Shown here piece after piece: positions 7,661 through 14,649 of a stretch of 15,248 bases of DNA. Position 1 is the first letter of the stretch. Each line of letters opens with the position of its first letter. The DNA comes from Bacteroidales bacterium (GTDB lineage Bacteria; Bacteroidota; Bacteroidia; Bacteroidales; B18-G4): contig JAUXCL010000037.1 of assembly GCA_030618905.1 (NCBI GenBank), positions 1-15,248 on the forward strand. Direction: 5' to 3'. The position numbers were made by a program, and so were the translations under genes. The notes under the pieces were generated by a model. That model saw only the letters and a program-made list of their open reading frames with translations. It was not told the DNA's origin and did no database searches.

Positions 7661-9919
7661 ATGAGCGAAGGCAGATTCTACATCAGTTATTTGGTTAAAT
7701 TCTGGGCACTGTTTGTCCTGGTCCTGCTTTTGGTCATCATGATATTTTGGGCAATTGCCAGGGGATGGTTTGGACATATGCCATCTTTCGAAGAATTAGA
7801 AAATCCGGAAAGCAATCTTGCATCGGAAATTTATGCAGCCGACGATGTTTTGCTTGGAACCTATTATATTGAAAACCGTTCCAATATCAATTTCAATGAA
7901 CTTCCTGAAAACCTGGTTAATGCATTGCTGGCTACAGAAGACATTCGTTTTTACAAGCATGCCGGAGTAGATATGAAAGCTTTGTTCAGGGTTTCATATG
8001 GGCTGGTCTCGGGTAATTATCGTGGTGGAGGCAGTACCATTACACAACAATTGGCCAAAAACTTATTCCCCAGGGGAGAAAATCTATCTAAAGCCCAGCT
8101 CACCGTCAGGAAACTCAAGGAATGGGTTACTGCTACCAAACTGGAAAAAAACTATTCCAAAGAAGAGATCATTGCCATGTATCTCAACACCGTTCCTTTC
8201 GGGCACCAGTCATTTGGCATCAAGAGTGCTGCACTCACATTCTTTAATAAGACACCCGATTCATTAAACCTGGAAGAAGCGGCCGTACTGATCGGTGTGG
8301 TCAATGCACCAACTTTTTACAGTCCGGTCAGGAATCCTGAAAGGTCATTTGACCGTCGTAATCTCGTCCTTCGCCAGATGGAGAAATATGGATTTATTGA
8401 TGAGGTGACCTACGACAGCGTTTCCCAACTTCCTATCGATTTGACCAGGTTCGGGATCCAGGACCATACTGCAGGCATCGCCAGGTATTTCAGGGAATAC
8501 CTCAGGGCGGAAATGAAAAAATGGTGCAGAAACCATACCAAGGCAGATGGAAGCCCGTACAACCTGTATAAAGATGGCCTGAGGATTTATACGACCATTG
8601 ATTCCTGTATGCAAAAACATGCTGAAGATGCAGTAAAAGAGCATTTAGCACTCGATTTGCAGCCATCTTTCTATGAGCATTGGAAGGGATATACCTATGC
8701 TCCCTTTGTATTCGAGCCCGATGTGATACAAAAAGAAGTTGAAAATGTAATGAAAAGGACCGTCCGCAGAACTGAACGTTACAGGAAACTGGTCAAAAGA
8801 GATGTGCCTGAAGATTCAATACAAATGATTTTTTACACACCGGTCCCGATGCGTGTCTTCAGTTGGAATGGAGAGATTGACACAGTGATGACACCAATGG
8901 ATTCCATCAGGTATTATAAGTACTTTCTTCAGGCTGGCCTGATGTCGATGGAACCTCATTCCGGTTTTGTCCGGGCATATGTCGGCGGTATTGATTATTA
9001 TTATTTCAAATATGATCATGTAACCCAGGGACGGCGGCAGGTTGGTTCTACCTTTAAACCATTCCTGTATACGCTGGCCATGCAGGAAGGAGAGATGACA
9101 CCCTGTTATAAGGTTGCGAATATACAGTATACCGTGGAGTTGCCCACAGGTGATGTTTGGGCACCAAGAAATTCTTCTGACGATCGCATCGGAGAGATGG
9201 TCACCCTGAAATGGGCCCTTGCCAACTCCAATAACTGGATATCCGCCTTCCTTATGAAAAGATATTCCCCATTATCCGTTATTAAAATTACCCGGAAGAT
9301 GGGGGTGACCAGCAAAATCCCACCTGTACATGCCATTGCCCTTGGTTCAGCAGACCTTTCTTTGTACGAGATGGTTGGAGGCATGAACACCTTCTCGAAC
9401 CGGGGAGTTCATGTCAAACCGACCTTCATTACCCGCATCGAAGATAAAAACGCTAATGTGATTGAGTCGTTCATCCCCGATAAACAGGAAGCCATGAATG
9501 AGGAAACCGCTTTCCTGATGCTGGCGCTGATGAAAGGAGTAGTGGAATCCGGAACAGGGATCAGGTTGAGGCTGACTTATGGATTCAACCATCCGGTAGC
9601 AGGCAAAACCGGTACTACCCAAAACCAGTCTGATGGTTGGTTTATGGGCATAGTCCCTGAATTAACCACAGGCGTGTGGATTGGTTGTGAAGACCGCAGC
9701 GCCCACTTCAGGACCATCACCCTGGGTCAGGGTGCCAATATGGCTTTGCCGATCTGGGCCATCTATATGCAGAAACTGTATGATGACCCTGAGATCCTTA
9801 TCGATAAAGGTGATTTCACACCTCCCCTCCAGGGCCTTTCCATTGAACTTGATTGTGATCAATATGATCTCTCCAGGCAACGAGAAAATCCCGTTGATAA
9901 GGATGAAATTGAGTTTTAA
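7661..9919 (+). CDS. mrcA: Class A penicillin-binding protein (PBP1A-type transglycosylase/transpeptidase)
   Basis: This bifunctional peptidoglycan synthase of 752 residues polymerises glycan strands and cross-links peptides in the periplasm. An N-terminal membrane anchor lies at about 9-33. The glycosyltransferase (GT51) domain has ATEDIRFYKHAGVD with catalytic E93, GGSTITQQLAKNLF at 123-136, and KLKEWVTATKLEKNYSKEEI at 151-170. The transpeptidase has the active-site SxxK at S463-K466 (GSTFKP), SNN at 523-525 and KTGTT at 649-653. Both catalytic centres are intact. The ATG at 7661 is chosen because it gives the normal cytoplasmic tail and anchor; the frame is open back into gldH but that part is unrelated. 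The gene symbol is by family resemblance (mrcA/ponA). It ends the housekeeping run. Confidence 0.95.
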   Translation: MSEGRFYISYLVKFWALFVLVLLLVIMIFWAIARGWFGHMPSFEELENPESNLASEIYAADDVLLGTYYIENRSNINFNELPENLVNALLATEDIRFYKHAGVDMKALFRVSYGLVSGNYRGGGSTITQQLAKNLFPRGENLSKAQLTVRKLKEWVTATKLEKNYSKEEIIAMYLNTVPFGHQSFGIKSAALTFFNKTPDSLNLEEAAVLIGVVNAPTFYSPVRNPERSFDRRNLVLRQMEKYGFIDEVTYDSVSQLPIDLTRFGIQDHTAGIARYFREYLRAEMKKWCRNHTKADGSPYNLYKDGLRIYTTIDSCMQKHAEDAVKEHLALDLQPSFYEHWKGYTYAPFVFEPDVIQKEVENVMKRTVRRTERYRKLVKRDVPEDSIQMIFYTPVPMRVFSWNGEIDTVMTPMDSIRYYKYFLQAGLMSMEPHSGFVRAYVGGIDYYYFKYDHVTQGRRQVGSTFKPFLYTLAMQEGEMTPCYKVANIQYTVELPTGDVWAPRNSSDDRIGEMVTLKWALANSNNWISAFLMKRYSPLSVIKITRKMGVTSKIPPVHAIALGSADLSLYEMVGGMNTFSNRGVHVKPTFITRIEDKNANVIESFIPDKQEAMNEETAFLMLALMKGVVESGTGIRLRLTYGFNHPVAGKTGTTQNQSDGWFMGIVPELTTGVWIGCEDRSAHFRTITLGQGANMALPIWAIYMQKLYDDPEILIDKGDFTPPLQGLSIELDCDQYDLSRQRENPVDKDEIEF

Positions 9920-9933
9920 TTCTTGAAATCCCT

Positions 9934-9941
9934 TATTTTAG
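9934..9941 (+). promoter_or_regulatory. Weak -7-like element before the CotH-like gene
   Basis: TATTTTAG differs from TAnnTTTG at one fixed base and sits 37 bases before the ATG at 9978, in the 58-base gap after the penicillin-binding protein gene. This gap is longer than the preceding ones, so a new transcription unit could begin here. No -33 element is clear. Confidence 0.3.
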
Positions 9942-9977
9942 CAAAATGATTCATTGCATTCATCAAGATTCTTATTA

Positions 9978-12900
9978 ATGCCATTCAAAAAGGATAATAT
10001 TTCAGTTTCTTGTTTTCTGAAAATGCTGACAGGGATTTTCTTATTGCTTTTTCTGGTGGAATGCACCTATGGTCCGGACTTTAGAGTTAATGACAAGATC
10101 ACATGTGATTTCGAACAATTAACCAGTAATGGAAAGTTTTTTACTACTTCCGATCCAAATAAGAATATCACAGGTGTTGAAAAGAGAAGCGACCAAATGG
10201 CGAGGTCAGGAAAGTACGCTACCAAATTGGACAAACAAAAACATTTTGGTTGTGGATATACAATTAAGCGTCCAAAAACTGATGAGTATTATAAAGTTAC
10301 CGTTTGGAGAAAAGGGCCCGAAGGCATTGGGCATATCGCAGCAGCAGATGATGGCAGTAAAAGATTTTTCATAAGCCAGTATATCAGTGATAGCATTGAC
10401 GCAAAAGGATGGGAGCGTCTGGTGTTATACTTTATTATTCCTCCATCTATTAGCACCGAGAATGTCAGGGTGTTTGCCTGGAATCCATCTGATAAAGAGG
10501 TTTATTTTGATGACCTTAGCATTGAACGGCTGCCTCATAAAACATATCCGGAGTTTTCCGGGTTAGAAAAGATACATCTGGTCATTGACACCCTGGAGAT
10601 GGAACAATTGAAGCTGAAGAGAAAAGAAGCATTCATCAAAGGAATTTTAGAAACAGAAGATAATGACTGGGTTAAAGGAATGCTGTTCGCCGATGAAGAA
10701 TTTAACAGGATTAAATTACGCCTGAAGGGAGATTGGCTTGATCATCTCATTGGAGATAAATGGTCATTCAGGATAAAAATCAGGAAAGGTAAAACCTGGA
10801 AAGGGTTCAGGACTTTCTCAATACAAAATCCTGAATCAAGAGATTTCTTAAATGAATGGTTGCTTCACGTTTTATGCAGGAAAGAAGATATTCTGGCTCC
10901 ACGCTACGGATTTGTTGCAGTTGACTTAAATGGAACAAGCCTGGGCATCTATGCTTATGAAGAGCACTTCGAAAAGTACCTCCTTGAGTCAAACAATCGC
11001 AGAGAAGGGCCCATTATAAAACTAAATGAGGATCATTTCTGGAGGATAAACTGGATAAATAAAAAATACAAGAAAATATTAAGCTATCCGGTTTTCGAAA
11101 CTGCTGAAATTTTACCTTTTAAGGAAAACAGAACCATCAGTTCTCCTTTGCTTTATCAGCAATTCGACATTTCAAAAGACCTGTTGTACCAATTAAAATT
11201 TGCCTCTCAAAAACCAGCTTATATCATTGATACTGAAAAATTTGCAAAGTACCTGGCAATGCTCGATCTTTTCCGTTCACACCACGGACTGGTCTGGCAT
11301 AATTTCAGATTTTATTATAATCCGGTACTTTGCAAAATTGAGCCAATTGTTTTTGATAATTTTTCTGAAAAAGGGCCTGTTATTTATTATAGCGAAAGCA
11401 TTTTAGGATTATCTCACCTCAGGAACAATAACCCATCACCAAAACTCAGGATAATTTCTAATTTTTTTACCGATAGTAGTTTTGTGGGTCATTATATCCG
11501 CTATCTTGAAAAGATCTCTGATGAAACATATCTGAAACAGATGCTGGCAGATCAATGGCCAGAGATACAACGCTATAATTCCCTGATAAAGAAAGAATAC
11601 CCTGATTATGATTATGACAGTACATACCTCTTTAGAAATGCTGATCTTATCAGAGAAAAATTACCTGTTCTACGGAAAGAGTTATATAATAAAATCGGGT
11701 ATACTTTTCCGGAACCTGATTGGCAGGACAGGCAGTTTGATACAGCGTATTATGAGGAATTACCAGCTTTCTTCCTGAAGGCATACAAACAAAATTTGTC
11801 TGACACAGGATCAATGCTACTTTATGTTGAGAATTATTCAGGTCGGGATATTATTCTTTTAGGTACCGGAACCCGGGATACGAGAATAAGATACTTCCTT
11901 CATCCCGAACCCATAATTAATGCTTTTCGAAGCAATGAAAATTGGAAACTAAACATTGCAGTAGATTCAGCTTCTAAATTTTTATATTTTATGGTCAAAG
12001 ACCATTTTAAAACCTTTGTTACCAGGATATACCCATGGCGGGCACCGGGTCGGTTGACCCCCTGCCAGCAATTGGCAGAAAACTACCGTCAAAGCTATCT
12101 GGATTATTTTTCCACCGGGCCTGAAAACTCACTTTATCTAAAAGAGAAAATGGTCACTGTTAACAAACCAGTTATCGTACCAGCCGGGTTTAAGGTAATT
12201 TTGAGAGAAGGGGAGCAAATAAATTTAGTTAACAACGCAATGATCATAAGCTATTCCCCCGTTATGATTGAAGGACGTCCAGACAACCCGGTGGAGATCA
12301 GGTCTTCTGACGGAACGGGGAACGGATTTACTGTCTTGCAGGCGAAGGGAAAATCAATTATCAGGTATGCCATATTTGATCGATTGAACACTTTGGAGTA
12401 CCAGGGGTGGATATTAACAGGTGCCGTTAATTTTTATGAGTCCGATGTGGAGATATACCATTCAAGCTTTGAGAATAATCAATGTGAAGATGCTTTGAAT
12501 ATCATTAGATCTGAATTTATCCTCAATCATTGTAAATTTATAAATACTTATGCTGATGCATTGGATATTGATTTTGGAAATGGCATTTTATCCAACTGTG
12601 AATTCAGCTACCTTAACAATGATGCGGCAGATTTTTCAGGATCTTTGGTACAAATTGAAAACTGCAGGATAAATAATGCCAGCGATAAAGGGATCAGCTG
12701 TGGAGAAGGTTCTGAAATCATCATTTCAAATACCAGTATCGACGGGGCTATGATAGGAATTGCCTGTAAAGATAAAAGTTTGGTTGAAATTAATTCTTGT
12801 GAGATCTCGAATTGTCAATACGGTTTGGTGGTTTTTCAAAAGAAAGCGGAATTTGGCCCGGCTGAACTGCTTGCATCCGGATTACGGTTGATTAACATTT

Positions 12901-12995
12901 CAATCAGACACCAGATAGAAGAGGGATCTTCGATCATCCTGAATGATACCCTGATCAAAGGAGACAAAAAGGATCTGGCAAATATTTTCTATTGA
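9978..12995 (+). CDS. Large exported protein: CBM-like module, CotH kinase-like domain, C-terminal beta-helix
   Basis: This 1005-residue protein has a signal sequence with basic Lys4-Lys5 and the hydrophobic run LTGIFLLLFLV. The following Cys29 is preceded by Glu, so lipidation is uncertain. Residues about 40-190 look like a carbohydrate-binding jelly roll ending in VYFDDLSIE. Residues about 240-500 resemble the CotH kinase family: RIKLRLKGDW, then VDLNGTSLGIYAYEEHFEKYL (315-335), then WHNFRFYYNP (440-449) with EPIVFDNF (455-462). A linking region follows. Residues about 722-995 form a right-handed parallel beta-helix with coils of about 22 residues and stacked Cys. CotH proteins are atypical kinases that phosphorylate secreted proteins; here the Asp usually expected before the HN motif is not evident, so activity is uncertain. 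The in-frame TTG at 9954 is a poorer start. The metallophosphoesterase gene follows after 24 bases. Base composition is A+T richer than upstream genes. Substrate and function are unknown. Confidence 0.72.
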   Translation: MPFKKDNISVSCFLKMLTGIFLLLFLVECTYGPDFRVNDKITCDFEQLTSNGKFFTTSDPNKNITGVEKRSDQMARSGKYATKLDKQKHFGCGYTIKRPKTDEYYKVTVWRKGPEGIGHIAAADDGSKRFFISQYISDSIDAKGWERLVLYFIIPPSISTENVRVFAWNPSDKEVYFDDLSIERLPHKTYPEFSGLEKIHLVIDTLEMEQLKLKRKEAFIKGILETEDNDWVKGMLFADEEFNRIKLRLKGDWLDHLIGDKWSFRIKIRKGKTWKGFRTFSIQNPESRDFLNEWLLHVLCRKEDILAPRYGFVAVDLNGTSLGIYAYEEHFEKYLLESNNRREGPIIKLNEDHFWRINWINKKYKKILSYPVFETAEILPFKENRTISSPLLYQQFDISKDLLYQLKFASQKPAYIIDTEKFAKYLAMLDLFRSHHGLVWHNFRFYYNPVLCKIEPIVFDNFSEKGPVIYYSESILGLSHLRNNNPSPKLRIISNFFTDSSFVGHYIRYLEKISDETYLKQMLADQWPEIQRYNSLIKKEYPDYDYDSTYLFRNADLIREKLPVLRKELYNKIGYTFPEPDWQDRQFDTAYYEELPAFFLKAYKQNLSDTGSMLLYVENYSGRDIILLGTGTRDTRIRYFLHPEPIINAFRSNENWKLNIAVDSASKFLYFMVKDHFKTFVTRIYPWRAPGRLTPCQQLAENYRQSYLDYFSTGPENSLYLKEKMVTVNKPVIVPAGFKVILREGEQINLVNNAMIISYSPVMIEGRPDNPVEIRSSDGTGNGFTVLQAKGKSIIRYAIFDRLNTLEYQGWILTGAVNFYESDVEIYHSSFENNQCEDALNIIRSEFILNHCKFINTYADALDIDFGNGILSNCEFSYLNNDAADFSGSLVQIENCRINNASDKGISCGEGSEIIISNTSIDGAMIGIACKDKSLVEINSCEISNCQYGLVVFQKKAEFGPAELLASGLRLINISIRHQIEEGSSIILNDTLIKGDKKDLANIFY
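12465..12800 (+). repeat. Coding repeat: beta-helix coils of about 22 residues with Cys stack
   Basis: Within the C-terminal beta-helix, equivalent positions fall at S830, C852, C874, C896, T919 and C941 of the predicted protein. The steps are 22, 22, 22, 23 and 22 residues, each position starting a short strand such as CKF, CEF, CRI or CEI. This is the regular rung spacing of a parallel beta-helix. The side chains would stack on one face. Confidence 0.75.
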
Positions 12996-13019
12996 TGGAT
13001 AAACAATAAGCCTGGCACC

Positions 13020-13883
13020 ATGACCATTAAATCTTTTTTGCTGTTGTGTTTATTTTCGACACTTTGCTTTGTTCATTCCTCCTGCACAAGAACTGCGAAA
13101 GTATCAGGTAATTATGCATTTTTTGTAGCCGGCCATGCATATGGTGCTCCGCGAAGTGATAATCCGGGTTTACATCCACCCTTTCTGGATAAGTTTGACA
13201 TTATCAATAAGGATACTGTGATCAAATTTGGCATACTGACAGGAGATATTGTAAGGACAAGCTCGATCGAATCATGGGATAGTGTTGATGCACAATTGAG
13301 AAAGCTTCACATACCGGTTTACTTTTGCCCTGGTAATCATGATACGTATAACCGTATATTGTATGAATCCAGATATGGAAACCCTTATTATTCCTTCAAG
13401 GATTATGATGATTTATTCGTGGTACTAGATGGCAATATCAACAGGTGGAATATTTCCGGAAAGCAATTGGAATTTTTAACTCATCTTCTTAGCCATAAAA
13501 ATAAAGCTCACAATGTATTCATTTTCGTTCATCAACTGGTATGGTGGAAAAAACAATCGGTTTTTGAGCAGGTCAACCTTAACTGGCCCCCATATACACC
13601 CGACAGTACTAATTACTGGTCAACTATTGAACCCATCCTGAAGGATTTTAAAGGAAATGTCTTTTTATTTGCCGGCGATCTGGGAGCAAATCATCAGTCA
13701 AGTTCCCTTATGTACTACCGTGATGGAAATATTACATACATTGGCAGTGGTATGGGTGACAATAAAAGAGATCATTTCATTAAAGTTATCGTAAATCAAG
13801 ATAAAGAAGTGAAATTTGAAATTATTGCATTGCAAGGGGACCCAAATAAATTTGGAAAACTTGAATCCTATTCACTTAAATAG
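13020..13883 (+). CDS. Exported metallophosphoesterase with atypical metal motifs
   Basis: This 287-residue protein begins with a signal peptide (hydrophobic run FLLLCLFSTLCFV) followed by SSC at 20-22, a possible lipidation site with a non-standard -3 His. The calcineurin-like fold is indicated by ILTGDIVR (Asp of motif II), CPGNHDTY (motif III) and FVHQ (motif IV). Motif I, usually D-x-H, reads VAGHAYG and lacks the Asp. Motif V, usually GHxH, appears as FAGDLGANHQ. Catalysis may therefore use one metal or altered ligands. It should act on the outer or periplasmic side on a phosphoester or polyphosphate-like substrate, but the substrate is not known. It lies 24 bases after the CotH-like gene and 65 bases before the DUF4956 gene, suggesting a function in the same pathway. 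Confidence 0.75.
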   Translation: MTIKSFLLLCLFSTLCFVHSSCTRTAKVSGNYAFFVAGHAYGAPRSDNPGLHPPFLDKFDIINKDTVIKFGILTGDIVRTSSIESWDSVDAQLRKLHIPVYFCPGNHDTYNRILYESRYGNPYYSFKDYDDLFVVLDGNINRWNISGKQLEFLTHLLSHKNKAHNVFIFVHQLVWWKKQSVFEQVNLNWPPYTPDSTNYWSTIEPILKDFKGNVFLFAGDLGANHQSSSLMYYRDGNITYIGSGMGDNKRDHFIKVIVNQDKEVKFEIIALQGDPNKFGKLESYSLK

Positions 13884-13894
13884 AATCCGATTCA
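13862..13894 (+). other. Imperfect hairpin over the phosphoesterase stop codon
   Basis: TGAATC (13862-13867) pairs with GATTCA (13889-13894), and ATTC (13870-13873) with GAAT (13883-13886), separated by a 2x2 internal loop and a 9-base apical loop. The TAG stop is inside. No immediate U-run follows, so it is not a standard intrinsic terminator; it could act in RNA processing or be coincidental. Confidence 0.25.
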
Positions 13895-13918
13895 GGTATT
13901 ATGCAACAAATTTTTACA

Positions 13919-13926
13919 TACTTTTG
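13919..13926 (+). promoter_or_regulatory. Bacteroidota -7 promoter element before the DUF4956 gene
   Basis: TACTTTTG matches TAnnTTTG at all fixed positions and lies 22 bases before the ATG at 13949, in the only sizeable gap (65 bases) within the four-gene group. A TTATG at 13899-13903 is at about the right distance for a degenerate -33 element. It could drive the DUF4956-VTC pair independently of the upstream genes. Confidence 0.45.
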
Positions 13927-13948
13927 TGTCTTTCTTATATGATGCTCT

Positions 13949-14632
13949 ATGGACAATAAATGGAGTCTGTTTCAGAAGTTTCTGATTACTGAAAGTGTTC
14001 AAATCTCTGTTGAGGAATTTCTCCTCAACTCCTTGATTGCAATTGTTTTATCATTATTAATACAATTTACATACCTGAAGTGTGCAAACAGCATCTCCAA
14101 CCGGAAGATTTTTGCCAATAATTTCATGCTGATCATTTTCACTACCATGTTGATCATCTCTATTGTCAAATCTTCCCTTGCCCTTTCCCTGGGACTGGTA
14201 GGTGCTCTATCTATAGTCCGGTTCAGGGCAGCGATCAAAGAACCCGAGGAACTGACATACTTATTTTTTGCCATTTCAATTGGCCTGGGGCTCGGGGCTA
14301 ATCAGCAAATTATTGTGCTTATTGCTTTTGTGATAATGTCTGCAATACTGTGGGTCAGGCACTTTTTTTCATACAAGAGCCAAAGCCAGAACCTGTTTAT
14401 TACAATTTCCGGTTCACCGGGTCAAAATTTGAATTTATCCAAAATTTCCGGGGTTTTTTCAAGGTATTTCAAAAAATTTGAAATGAAGCGATTTGATGAG
14501 AATGATGATGTTTTTGAAGTATCTTACTTGCTTGACGTTAAGGATCTGCAGAAACTTGATTCTCTAAAAAATGATCTCAGGGATCAGTTTGGTACCCTGA
14601 AAATAACTTTTGTGGATAATAAAAGTTATTGA
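13949..14632 (+). CDS. DUF4956 family membrane protein
   Basis: This 227-residue protein has hydrophobic segments at about 25-43, 58-88 and 100-136 and a soluble C-terminal domain of about 90 residues. The signature LGLVGALSIVRFRAAIKEPE followed by ELTYLFFAISIGLGLGAN (about 81-118) is characteristic of the DUF4956 family. Family members are, to my knowledge, often encoded beside VTC-domain proteins, and this is the case here: the next gene encodes a VTC domain. A role as membrane partner or channel for the polymerase product is inference only. The C-terminal domain contains a beta-alpha-beta-like pattern (LFITISG and FEVSYLLDV) as in small ferredoxin-like folds. The ATG at 13949 is the only in-frame ATG before the first membrane segment. 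Confidence 0.85.
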   Translation: MDNKWSLFQKFLITESVQISVEEFLLNSLIAIVLSLLIQFTYLKCANSISNRKIFANNFMLIIFTTMLIISIVKSSLALSLGLVGALSIVRFRAAIKEPEELTYLFFAISIGLGLGANQQIIVLIAFVIMSAILWVRHFFSYKSQSQNLFITISGSPGQNLNLSKISGVFSRYFKKFEMKRFDENDDVFEVSYLLDVKDLQKLDSLKNDLRDQFGTLKITFVDNKSY

Positions 14633-14649
14633 TAATAATCTTTCACTTC

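Noticed and set aside
9920..9977. Intrinsic terminator after the penicillin-binding protein gene
   Set aside because: No G+C-rich stem followed by a U-run was found in the 58-base gap.
12930..12995. Type IX secretion C-terminal sorting domain on the CotH/beta-helix protein
   Set aside because: The last residues lack the typical conserved sorting-domain motifs and read as a final beta-helix cap.
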